The translations under genes were made by a program, and so were the position numbers. Source: Lacipirellula limnantheis (lineage in GTDB: Bacteria; Planctomycetota; Planctomycetia; Pirellulales; Lacipirellulaceae). Taken from it: a DNA stretch of 64,000 nt. Below the pieces are notes generated by a model. That model did no database searches. It saw only the letters and a list, made by a program, of their open reading frames with translations, and was not told where the DNA came from. Shown one piece after another: positions 46,377 through 54,783 of the stretch (its first letter is position 1; every line of letters starts with the position of its first letter). The stretch covers positions 2,552,885-2,616,884 of the forward strand of contig NZ_CP036339.1 in assembly GCF_007746075.1 (NCBI RefSeq), read 5' to 3'.

Positions 46377-46869
46377 ACTCGTCTCCCTACGTTCTAAATT
46401 TGGCCAACGTGCTGCGAAAAACGGCTGAATTGCATTCTGAGAAGTAACCTCGCGAAGTCGGCGGAAAGGCGAAAGAGTACTCAGAATCCCCCGATTAGGG
46501 CGGGGTACAGAACTCCAAGTAAACAGATAACACTCAGCCAGGGTCGATCGACGACAGCGATTAGCCTATCGATGAAATCCGCAGAAGGAAGCCGCCACTA
46601 GATGTCGCGTTCTCAGCGAAAGTGCCGACGCTAGAGGTAGCTAGGGCGTGAATATAGCCCAAACGCCAATCGCACCGACCGCTTCTGGCCGCCCGATACC
46701 CCATCTGAGTTGCTATCGGCGGGGGAGTCGATAAGATCCCGCCGAGCCCAAGGTGGACCCACTATCTCGGTCTTTTCTGCCTAACTCTCCAGGCGGGGCA
46801 AAAGATCGCCCTGCCATTGATTAACTATACTGCCCCTCATGCTCAAACGTTTCCAATGCGCCCGGCCAC
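46377..46869. promoter_or_regulatory. Leader-side gap with a TATACT -10 box facing the CRISPR array
   Basis: 493 bases without a gene. At 46826-46831 TATACT matches five of six -10 consensus bases, about 38 bases before the first repeat, reading into the array on the plus strand. No good -35 box was found, so the role is weakly supported. Orientation agrees with crRNAs read in the plus direction. Confidence 0.4.
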
Positions 46870-47301
46870 GTTGCGGATTGTTCGCAGTCGGTGATTGGTT
46901 ACACTTTTACTGAACCAGTACAGGAGGCGGGCATCGTTGCGGATTGGTCGCAGGCGGTGATTGGTTACACTGTAAGAGTAAGTAAGTAAGTATAGAGTAT
47001 AGTTGCGGATTGTTCGCAGTCGGTGATTGGTTACACTTTCTCGACGGCGGCCCGGTATGTTAGCCTGGTTGCGGATTGGTCGCAGGCGGTGATTGGTTAC
47101 ACTCGTCTCCTCGTGGAGCGGCGCCGCCTTGACGTTGCGGATTGGTCGCAGGCGGTGATTGGTTACACTTTCGGCCTGCTCGTTGACGGCGGACAGCATG
47201 TTGCGGATTGGTCGCAGGCGGTGATTGGTTACACTTGAAGGTAAGGGATAGCCAACTCTCCCCCGGTTGCGGATTGGTCGCAGGCGGTGATTGGTTACAC
47301 T
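46870..47301 (+). CRISPR. Type II-C CRISPR array: 7 repeats of 36 nt, 6 spacers of 30 nt
   Basis: Repeat starts: 46870, 46936, 47002, 47068, 47134, 47200 and 47266, period 66. The consensus starts GTTGCGGATTGGTCGCAGGC and ends GATTGGTTACACT. Repeats 1 and 3 share the same two substitutions (G12 to T and G19 to T); the other five are identical. The crRNA is on the plus strand, because the tracrRNA anti-repeat at 52088 is complementary to it. The repeat ends TTACACT, which resembles a -10 box, consistent with the per-repeat promoters known in Neisseria II-C arrays; this is inference. Spacers could not be assigned targets. Confidence 0.97.
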
Positions 47302-47350
47302 AGCTTGCGTCGTAAACTCCAACAGGCAAACCGCGTACGTCCGTATTGCG

Positions 47351-47656
47351 CTAGAAAAGGTCGAGTTGGCATGGCGCCTGCTCCGGGCGTTGCCGCAGTT
47401 TTCCCCAAAAAATTCGCATTCGCTCGAACTGCTTGTCGGTAATCGTGATGACGCGAACCTCGCCATCAGGTGGGAGGCTGCGCTCAATTCGCCCCACATG
47501 GACGTCGGCGTTCTCTTGGCTGGGACAGGGGCGAGCGTACACCGAGAATTGCATCTGGGTAAAGCCATTGCCCAGCAGCATTTTGCGGAACAGCGCGTAC
47601 TCCCGCCGCGCCCGCTTCGTGTCTGTCGGCAGATCGAACATCGCCAAGACCCACAT
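47351..47656 (-). CDS. cas2: CRISPR-associated endonuclease Cas2
   Basis: 101 aa. Ferredoxin-like fold with the catalytic Asp in LAMFDLPTDT and strand FTQMQFSVYARP. With Cas1 it forms the spacer integration complex. It begins at the A of the cas1 stop codon (TGATG overlap), so it is translationally coupled to cas1. A GTG eight codons upstream also exists. Confidence 0.95.
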   Translation of the reverse strand: MWVLAMFDLPTDTKRARREYALFRKMLLGNGFTQMQFSVYARPCPSQENADVHVGRIERSLPPDGEVRVITITDKQFERMRIFWGKLRQRPEQAPCQLDLF

Positions 47657-48699
47657 CAGTCGGTATCCGGTGATTTGCACGTCAGCTCATTCTCCTGGTC
47701 GACTTCCAAGGTCTGCTCGACTTTCGCTATTTTCCACTCATCATCCGCGGCACCGGCCAGCAACGGCGAGTCTGCGGGCACGGGAATCTCCAGCCGCTTC
47801 GCCTCGCCGGCATAGCAGCGGGCCAGCGACGCTACGGTCCGTTGCAGCATCACCAATAGCGGTCCCGACTGATCGCAAAGCCGCATTTGCAAAGTGAGCA
47901 ACCCCAGCAACTCCGCCTTCGCCGGCTGCGTTAACTCGTCGAATCCTTGACGGTGCATCGCTCGCACCCGATCGTCCACAAGCGGCCGAAATGGCTCAAT
48001 GAGATCATCCGCCAGGCAGAAGGCGTTCGAGCGATTGCGGTGATGCAGCCCCAAGCTCGGCAATAACCCGGCGGCGACGATGGCACGCCCCAGGGCAGCC
48101 CGCAAAATGGCGTAGCCGTAGTTGAGGAAGGCATTGAGCCCCGGAGAGTCAGCGTCGCGGCGAAACCCCTCAACGTCCAGTTGCGGCGAATCATCGGACC
48201 AGAGCCAGTTTTGCCATTAAACGCGAGCCGCCTGGGCCTCGATATTCGTCGGGTCGCCCGAGCGAACTTCGCCGGCCAGCGCCAGCAGTTTACGGTAGGC
48301 GGGAAGCGACCTGTGAAGATTGCGAGCCTGCCCCTGAATCTTGGCGACGACCAATTGCTTCCAGAGTTGTTTGGCGAGCGGCCGGCCGACGGCAAGTTGA
48401 TCGCGCAGCCGCCAGACGACCTGCGAATGATCGGCCAGCGGCAAGAGCATTGCCGCCGGCAAATGATCGGGCCCGCACAACACGACGGCGGCCCCGCACT
48501 CGGCGAGCTTTGCCAGGGCGGCGTGAGTGTAGGTCGTCTGCGGATGGTCGACGACGACCACGCCGAGGTCTTCGCACGGCGCCTGGCCGACAATCACCCC
48601 ATCCCGCTTGAGCAAGAGCTGCTCGTTGCGGAGAGAGAGATGCGCGGGCTCGCGCGAGATTTCGAGCGTTCGCTTGATCACCGCAGCCAGCCTCGCCAT
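47656..48699 (-). pseudogene. cas1: cas1, interrupted by one in-frame stop codon
   Basis: The reading frame is a complete type II Cas1 except for a single TAA at 48217-48219, between EAQAARV and WQNWLWSDDSP, where a Tyr would be expected (Cas1 proteins usually have AAR-Y-W). Both halves are in the same frame. The upstream part contains the catalytic Glu (NIEAQAAR); the downstream part holds the His (GLHHRNRSNAF) and Asp (CLADDLIEPFRP). No in-frame ATG restarts near the stop. Without suppression, no full Cas1 is made. A GTG at 48681 (VIKRTLEISREP) is an alternative start. Confidence 0.88.
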
Positions 48700-48845
48700 G
48701 AAGGAAAATGAGCTCCTCCGTGACGGACATGTGCCAGCGCGATCCAAGCCGCGCAACTTTCACTCTAATTGTAGTTTTTCGGATAAATAACGAACAACTG
48801 TTCAGTATGCTGGGGTAAATACTCCCGCCGAGTCATCGCTTGTGA

Positions 48846-51800
48846 TCAATCATTTGCCCAACGAATTCGCCCCAGCGGGTCGACCGTCACCTTACGGGCG
48901 TCGAGCGAATTGGCGCTAGCGACGAACTTCGCCTGATCGCTGCTTCGTCGGGCATCGGTGTGCTCCGCGAAATAGATCTGACCCTGCGTCGAAGCTGCCG
49001 TTTTGTAAACCAATAGTTTCTGCTCGCCGTTCCAGTTTGCCAGCACCATTTCCCGGCTCGACAGCGACATGATGAACTTGGCATCGGGCCGCTCGGGATG
49101 CGTTCGACTAATGATTGGCTCGCCACGTTTCTGTCGCTTGGCTGCGTCGAGCATTGTTACGAAGATCGCTTTGCGCTTCTTCTTTCCCTTTTCCTCGAAC
49201 TCGAAGATGCATAAATGATGCGTCGATCCCGGTTTGACGTACGCTTGATGTTCTGGGGCGTCGCGCAGCGGCTGAATGGTCTGCTCTTGCTTGAGAATCC
49301 GCACTTTCTTGATCGGAACCCCTGACGGCATGCGTAGATTGGAGAGCGCTTCCTTCATCTTTTTTGCATCAGGCTTCTTCCCCCGACCAAAATCGATTCC
49401 TCTCTTCCTTAGCGATTCCAGCACGATCGTCCTAATCCCCGCATCGCGTATCCTCTCCACCTCGGCCGGTGAAAGATTCTCTACCGGCTTTCGCACGACC
49501 CACTCCCCCTCGGTCGGCGTCGGTCCGTACAGCGTCTCTTCATGCAACGCCCCGCGCACCTTTCGCTCTACCCGATGCGACACCTTCAGTCCCTTCACCC
49601 GCTCGACAACAGTGTCGCGGAAGTCAGGCCACGGCTCTTCGAGAATCTCGCCATGCTTCTTGGCGCCGCCACGCCGTACGAGTTCAGATAGCTTATGGAG
49701 CCGCTTCCGATTAGTTAGCGCCACCACAATCGCATCGATCGCATGATGCCGATGATCGGCCCGGTTTTTCTCGCCTGGCCGTAAATCGTTCTTCTCGATC
49801 CAAGCTGGGCTGTCGGGCAATTCCTCCAGAATCTTGTCGAGCCCCCACTGCCAGCGTAGTTCCGCCGTCAATTGGCCCTTCAATCCCAGCACCTCATGAT
49901 CCTTCTCGAACAACAGTCTCAAATATTCGACTGTTGCTCGCGTGATATAGCCGGTATCGGTCAACTGTCGGGCGATGAACTTGTCGAGATCAAGCTGCTT
50001 CTGCAGAAACTTGCGATACTTGCCGTACGGCATCATCCCCTTCTGCAACAGCGCCGCCGCCCGCTGGCAAACTTCAGCGTACCGGACAGCATCGCCGGCA
50101 GCCAACCATTCATAGGGCGTCCGATTCCCCTTCAAATGATTGCACTTTACATGGCCAACCACCTTGTTCCCTTGCGAATTATCGAGCGTTCGCGAATAGG
50201 GAAGTACATGATCGACGTCGATCTCACCGCCAAATAGCTGCGTCTGACTGATCGGTTTGCCGCAGTAGACGCACTCGTGCCCCTGCTCCTGCCAGAGCAT
50301 GTATTTTGTGACGCTGTCGCGGCGGGCAGCGTAACCCATTTTGCGGATCGCCTCAGCAGCCTTCTCTCGCTCCGCCTCGCGGGCGCGCATCCGAGCTGTA
50401 ATCTCTTTCCGCCGCTCGGCGCCCATCTGCACCTCGCGGGCCATCTCGACATGCACCGCACTGGGCTTGCCGTACTTCACGACGATCGAGTTAACCACCT
50501 TCCGCAGTTCAACGAGCGCTCGCTTCACCACCGGATTGGGAATATCTCCCAGCTTGCAATCGGCCGGCCGTGTCCTTGCCAGATTGGGGAGCTTATCGAA
50601 CAGCCGCCGCTGCAGCTCGTCGCGACGCAAATAGCCTGCCGCGTGCAGGGCGCTCTCCTCGGGATCGCTGATCGATTGGTAAACGAGCCCTCGTTCTAAA
50701 GACGGCAGCAACTTGTCGATCGCCTTGAGTGACAGGCTACCGTACCCCGGAGGAAAGTCGATCTCCAGCAGCGTTTCAGCGGCGACAGTTGAAAACCCAT
50801 ACTTATCGATGAGCGTCGTCAGAATCCGTTCGTCGTCGCGTTCGTTATCGAGCAGAATGCGTACGATCTCGTCTCGTTGCGCCTCGGGACGGTCGTACCA
50901 CGACTTGTCGGTCTCCTTCGCAATCATCCAGTCGATCAAAAATCCCTTTAGGGCGGTTCGCTTCCCTCGCTCGAAGTTGAACTTGACCGACTCGAGAAAT
51001 CCGAGCTTCTTCCGAATTTGGTCGAACGTCGCCTTCTCGCGATCCGAGAGATAGTCAATCAGCAGCCGACGCTGCTCCTCGCTGAGGGGTTGCTCGTCAC
51101 CTTCTGCGGTATCGATGTAACGGAGGTTGTTAACCTCCTGCAAAACGCGAAATCGTTCCGCCCGGCGATCACCCTTGGGACACCGCTTTTCCTTTGACTC
51201 CAGTTCGCACAGACCGACGACCGACTTGGGCCAATACATCCGGCGTTGAAAGAAGATCAGGCCGAAGAGGCCGAACGCCTTTAAGTCCGAAAGTTTGTTG
51301 CGGCGCGGGTCGTGCTTGGGAACGGCTTTGCGAGGTTCCATAGTTCCGCCGACGGTGCCGTCGCGTAGCTTGTCAGTCAGTAGTTGGGGATGAAATGTCG
51401 CTTGCTTCGACCAAATCGTGTGGAATTCATCAACCAGTTGCCGACGCGAGAGATGGCGATTGCGAACCTCGTCGTCCTCCTGGCGGGCAGTGTGATCGAG
51501 CGCGGCGCACTTCTCCGCGAGCAGTTGACCGACGGTCTCAAATCCGCCGAGCGCGACGAGCTCTTCGTTATGCTTGATCTCCGCAAGCATCCCCTGAACT
51601 TCTTTGTCGCCCCGGTCTTTCTTTTTATTCGAGAGAAACCCGCGACGCTGATTGAGGTGGAGGAAGACCCGACCAATCTCGTACGGTTCTAACCGCTCGC
51701 TGACCCCTTTGGCACGAAGCCAATAAGGATCAACCGCCAACGCCTCTTCCTGTGCTGCGGCGTCGACCGGCCACAGTCCCGACTCAACCAATGCAGCCTG

Positions 51801-52031
51801 CAGCAACCGCTTCCGCCGCGCCCGCCGCCGAATTTGGCGCCGCATCCCACGATTGATCCGCCGATCCTCATTTCGCGATCGCTCCTTGGCCGTGTCGAAG
51901 GCATCGACTCCTTCCGGAAAAACACGAACTCCCATGTCGACCAACTGGGAATCTCCCTCGGCTCCATCGCCAAGGAGGGCCCAACCGATACTGTTCGGGC
52001 CAAGATCGAGACCAAGTACGAGATTCGCCAT
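48846..52031 (-). CDS. cas9: CRISPR-associated endonuclease Cas9, type II-C
   Basis: 1061 aa, compact as in type II-C. RuvC-I is VLGLDLGPNSIGWALL (Asp9). The arginine-rich bridge helix is RRQIRRRARRKRLL. RuvC-II is VHVEMAREV (Glu529). The HNH domain has CVYCGKPISQ, DVDHVLPYS (catalytic His608), and KCNHLKGNRTPYEW. RuvC-III is HHAIDA (Asp766). The C-terminal part carries the wedge and PAM-interacting domain. AGGA lies eight bases before ATG 52031; the frame continues to 52229 only because it is antisense to the tracrRNA. Cuts DNA guided by crRNA:tracrRNA. Confidence 0.97.
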   Translation of the reverse strand: MANLVLGLDLGPNSIGWALLGDGAEGDSQLVDMGVRVFPEGVDAFDTAKERSRNEDRRINRGMRRQIRRRARRKRLLQAALVESGLWPVDAAAQEEALAVDPYWLRAKGVSERLEPYEIGRVFLHLNQRRGFLSNKKKDRGDKEVQGMLAEIKHNEELVALGGFETVGQLLAEKCAALDHTARQEDDEVRNRHLSRRQLVDEFHTIWSKQATFHPQLLTDKLRDGTVGGTMEPRKAVPKHDPRRNKLSDLKAFGLFGLIFFQRRMYWPKSVVGLCELESKEKRCPKGDRRAERFRVLQEVNNLRYIDTAEGDEQPLSEEQRRLLIDYLSDREKATFDQIRKKLGFLESVKFNFERGKRTALKGFLIDWMIAKETDKSWYDRPEAQRDEIVRILLDNERDDERILTTLIDKYGFSTVAAETLLEIDFPPGYGSLSLKAIDKLLPSLERGLVYQSISDPEESALHAAGYLRRDELQRRLFDKLPNLARTRPADCKLGDIPNPVVKRALVELRKVVNSIVVKYGKPSAVHVEMAREVQMGAERRKEITARMRAREAEREKAAEAIRKMGYAARRDSVTKYMLWQEQGHECVYCGKPISQTQLFGGEIDVDHVLPYSRTLDNSQGNKVVGHVKCNHLKGNRTPYEWLAAGDAVRYAEVCQRAAALLQKGMMPYGKYRKFLQKQLDLDKFIARQLTDTGYITRATVEYLRLLFEKDHEVLGLKGQLTAELRWQWGLDKILEELPDSPAWIEKNDLRPGEKNRADHRHHAIDAIVVALTNRKRLHKLSELVRRGGAKKHGEILEEPWPDFRDTVVERVKGLKVSHRVERKVRGALHEETLYGPTPTEGEWVVRKPVENLSPAEVERIRDAGIRTIVLESLRKRGIDFGRGKKPDAKKMKEALSNLRMPSGVPIKKVRILKQEQTIQPLRDAPEHQAYVKPGSTHHLCIFEFEEKGKKKRKAIFVTMLDAAKRQKRGEPIISRTHPERPDAKFIMSLSSREMVLANWNGEQKLLVYKTAASTQGQIYFAEHTDARRSSDQAKFVASANSLDARKVTVDPLGRIRWAND

Positions 52032-52051
52032 TTCAGAATCCTTGGAATGAC

Positions 52052-52081
52052 TTGACAAGGAAATCGAGAATAGCAAATAAT
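52052..52081 (+). promoter_or_regulatory. tracrRNA promoter
   Basis: TTGACA at 52052-52057 is a perfect -35 box, and AATAAT at 52076-52081 is five of six at -10, with 18 bases between. The predicted start, seven bases downstream, is 52088, the first base of the anti-repeat. It also overlaps the 5' leader of cas9 on the other strand. Confidence 0.8.
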
Positions 52082-52087
52082 GCTTGC

Positions 52088-52219
52088 AGTGTAACCAATC
52101 GCCGTCTGCGTCTTTTCGCAACAAGAAGAAAATTCGCAGGCACTGTGCAACGCTGACCCTCGGGCCCAGCGCTCTGCACAACCGGTCGCCGTGACTTCGG
52201 TCAGGGCGGCCTTTTTTTT
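52088..52219 (+). ncRNA. tracrRNA
   Basis: Anti-repeat at 52088-52122: AGTGTAACCAATC pairs with the repeat 3' end, then two G-U wobbles and a bulge (TCTTTT opposite GGATTGGT) and CGCAAC pairs with the repeat 5' end. Downstream are a stem GTGCA/TGCAC around a GCTG...CAGC core (52145-52179) and the terminator hairpin. Length about 132 nt. It is transcribed divergently from cas9. Confidence 0.88.
52184..52219 (+). terminator. Intrinsic terminator of the tracrRNA
   Basis: A 12-bp stem with one mismatch (GGTCGCCGTGAC / GTCAGGGCGGCC) closed by a TTCG tetraloop, followed by eight Ts. Confidence 0.9.
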
Positions 52220-52719
52220 GCGCAGCCATAGCGGTCAGCAGATTCGGTGCTAAGCAAGAAAAATTTAGTCACGTGCTTTGGCGAGAATATCATGTCGAAT
52301 GAGATCCATTTTGCAACCAAGCTCTGGAGATCCTCGACCGCACGAAATTGCCCCTAGTGACGATTTACACGCTTCACTTCTAATCGACGGGAACTGGGGG
52401 CAAGATTCCGGCCGGACGTGGGTCCCCTGCAGGCAGGCGACTACCAGCGGGCTTAAGGCGTTGCTGGAACTGCTCTCCAGGTTCTATCGATGCGAATGCA
52501 ATCGCCAGACTTTCCACTAATGGGCGCGGCTTCCAACAAAGGGAGTACCCAACTCGAGGGGTTTACCCTCAAAAAAAATTTCAGCGCGTGCTAGGCGGGC
52601 TAATCAGAGGCTCTATGAGTAAACGCCCTGGGACCGTGGTAACATCGTCAGACGCCATGGGGCCCCTCCGCCAGTCATGATCACAGCCGCATTTGTCGGC
52701 AGATCGAGAAGGAGCGTAT
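52220..52719. other. Gene-free gap after the tracrRNA
   Basis: About 500 bases. Short open frames here have no ribosome-binding site or recognisable content. No repeat or promoter was recognised. Confidence 0.3.
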
Positions 52720-53001
52720 ATGCGAACCTTGATGTTGATCGTTGGATTGGCAATTCCATCCGTCGCGTTCGGGCAGTATCCCAGCGGCATGTGGGTCGCC
52801 GGGCCGTATCAGCCGAGCCCGTATGGCGGGTACTACTACTTCAATCCCTCCGCACCGGCATATCGCGGTCCGGTTGCATTGTCGCCCGATTGGTACGACG
52901 ACTTCCGCATGCGCAGTGAGTTGCGTCAACTTCGCTGGGCGATAGAAGATTCCACCGCACAACGACGCAGTGCCGAATTCAATCGGCGGTGGGGACACTA
53001 G
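52720..53001 (+). CDS. Small exported hypothetical protein
   Basis: 93 aa. A signal peptide (MRTLMLIVGLAIPSVAFGQ) is followed by an aromatic and proline-rich segment (YPSGMWVAGPYQPSPYGGYY) and a charged helix. AAGGAG lies five bases before ATG 52720. No family recognised; part of the island cargo. Confidence 0.65.
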   Translation: MRTLMLIVGLAIPSVAFGQYPSGMWVAGPYQPSPYGGYYYFNPSAPAYRGPVALSPDWYDDFRMRSELRQLRWAIEDSTAQRRSAEFNRRWGH

Positions 53002-53212
53002 GTTGCATCCGATCGACATCTCCAACCGGACGGGCGGCCACGCTTAGTGTTATGAAACCAGCGGGAACTGGAGTTGTGCCGGACGTTGCCCCCGACGAGC
53101 CATAGCGCTGACCATGCGAGCTAGAAAGCTCACTTTGAGTTGTGCGCATGTGGTGGAGTCTAGATTCCATGAGCTGCGCACAATTTAAACGCACCCGTTA
53201 GCCTGACCAGCC

Positions 53213-54151
53213 TCAAATTTCAGTACCACCCGCTATGAAGGTTTCGGTTAGGTTGACTCCGCTGCACTGCTGGAGCGGAGGAGTGAGCTGAGGCGTCGCC
53301 GAAGCTCTCTCCGTAGCGGAAGCGGTGCAGCGGGCGGCGAACACGGCTGGGGCGACGTACCCCAGAGAACCGTGAGGCCGATAGTGGTTGTAATCATCCT
53401 TCCACATGGCGGTGAGCTTCCTCGCCTCCGCCAGACTTTCGAACTGTTCCAAGGCCAAGAACTCGTCCCGCAGGCGACTGTGGAAACTCTCGGCATAGCC
53501 GTTTTCCCACGGACTCCCAGGAGCGATGTAGAGCGCCACGATCTGAAGTTGACTGAGCCACTCTCCAATCGCCTGGGCGACAAACTCCGGCCCGTTGTCG
53601 CTGCGGATACATCGCGGCACGCCCCGCATCGCGAACAACTCTGCCAGCGTGTCGATCACGTCTTCGCTGGTGATGCTACGGGCGACCTTCAATGCCAAGC
53701 ACTCGCGCGTGTACTCGTCGACGATCGACAGCCACTTGAGTTGGCTCCCGCCAGCCGTCTTGTCGAACACGAAGTCCCAGGCCCAAACATGGTTCCGGTG
53801 CTCCGCTTGCCGACGATGACACGCGTTGGAGGTGGTCCCCAGACGACGCTTCTTTCGCTTCTTTCTCGGCACTTTCAACCCTTCTCGACGCCAGAGACGC
53901 AGCAGACGCGAGTCGCTCGCGCGGAAGCCTTCTTCCCGCAGGAGCGCCGCGATGCGGCGGTAGCCGAAACGCGGACGGCGACGCACGAGCGCCAGCATGC
54001 GCTTGACCAGCCGCGGCTCGTCGCTCCGTGGCTGCGATCGAAAACGCTGACTTGATCGAGGCTGACTCAATACTCGGCAGGCCCTTCGCTCGGACGTCTT
54101 GAACTGTGAGCGCAGCTCAACGACAGCCTCGCGCTTCCGGGAAGGGCTCAC
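53213..54151 (-). CDS. IS3-family transposase OrfB
   Basis: 312 aa from the chosen GTG start. DDE integrase catalytic domain: first Asp in WAWDFVFDKT, second in RSDNGPEF, Glu in SPWENGYAESF. GTG 54151 overlaps the orfA stop (TGGTGA), with GGAGGG six bases before it; translation by frameshift from OrfA is an alternative, since the frame is open to 54295. Confidence 0.92.
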   Translation of the reverse strand: MSPSRKREAVVELRSQFKTSERRACRVLSQPRSSQRFRSQPRSDEPRLVKRMLALVRRRPRFGYRRIAALLREEGFRASDSRLLRLWRREGLKVPRKKRKKRRLGTTSNACHRRQAEHRNHVWAWDFVFDKTAGGSQLKWLSIVDEYTRECLALKVARSITSEDVIDTLAELFAMRGVPRCIRSDNGPEFVAQAIGEWLSQLQIVALYIAPGSPWENGYAESFHSRLRDEFLALEQFESLAEARKLTAMWKDDYNHYRPHGSLGYVAPAVFAARCTASATERASATPQLTPPLQQCSGVNLTETFIAGGTEI

Positions 54152-54435
54152 CAGTTTCCCTCCGCGATATGCTTCAGCATCTGAATGTCGAGAGCCTGGT
54201 CGGCCACCAGACGCTTGAGGCGAGCATTCTCGTCCTCCAACTTCTTCAGCCGCACCGCTTCCTCGGCCTTCATCCCGCCGTACTGCAAGCGCCAACGCTC
54301 AAGCGTCGACTCACTCACTTCCAGCGACTGAAGCACCGCCGCCAAATCCTTCCCGGCGGTCAACATCACATCCGCGTCACGCAACTTACGAACGATCTGC
54401 TCCGGCGAATGCCGACGACGACGTTTCGTACTCAT
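54148..54435 (-). CDS. IS3-family transposase OrfA
   Basis: 95 aa. Helix-turn-helix (SPEQIVRKLRDADVML, VSESTLERWRLQYGG) followed by a leucine zipper (LKKLEDENARLKRLVADQAL). Its stop overlaps OrfB. Confidence 0.92.
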   Translation of the reverse strand: MSTKRRRRHSPEQIVRKLRDADVMLTAGKDLAAVLQSLEVSESTLERWRLQYGGMKAEEAVRLKKLEDENARLKRLVADQALDIQMLKHIAEGNW

Positions 54436-54783
54436 CTACAGGTCTCCTCGCCCCAAGGGCTGATTCGACCTTCATAACGCATGGATCAGGAAATCGATAG
54501 CAGGTCAAGCCAACGACGAGTCCGTAACTGAACCGAGGTGCAATGTACGGCCGCGGATAGTAGCCGCAGCCAAAGGGGGAACATCGTACGCCGGCGCGAT
54601 GCGGAAGCTAACCTTCGCGCCGGGTTCTTTTCTTAGTCAGCGTCGCGTGAGTAACTTCCCGGTTCGGGCGCTGGACTGAGCAAGTCGCGAGGGCGTTATT
54701 CTGTTCGACGGCAAGATCGTTGCGAGATACACTAGGAGCACTCACTCTCATCATAAAAAAAAGCCTACATCCCGAGGCGATTA

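Larger units (their letters stand above)
53204..54507 (-). mobile_element. Complete IS3-family insertion sequence with 4-bp target duplication
   Basis: 1304 bp. Ends TG...CA with imperfect inverted repeats of about 40 bases (left TGACCAGCCTCAAATTTC, right complement TGACCTGCTATCGATTTC, sharing TATGAAGG). The target site AGCC is duplicated at 53200-53203 and 54508-54511. Both transposase frames are intact, so it looks recent and possibly active. Confidence 0.9.

Noticed and set aside
46972..47001. Spacer 2, rich in GTAAGTAAG, as evidence of assembly error
   Set aside because: Length and flanking repeats are exact, so it is kept as a genuine spacer of simple sequence.
46870..47301. A protein with repeated SVTNHRLRPIRN in the CRISPR region
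   Set aside because: It is a translation of the CRISPR repeat, whose 66-base period keeps the frame open.
52032..52229. 66-codon N-terminal extension of Cas9
   Set aside because: The extension is antisense to the tracrRNA and its promoter and has no Cas9 similarity. MANLVLGLDLGPNS at 52031 is the family start and has a ribosome-binding site.
52278..52520. 80-codon frame after the tracrRNA
   Set aside because: No ribosome-binding site, no family or signal peptide; treated as noncoding.
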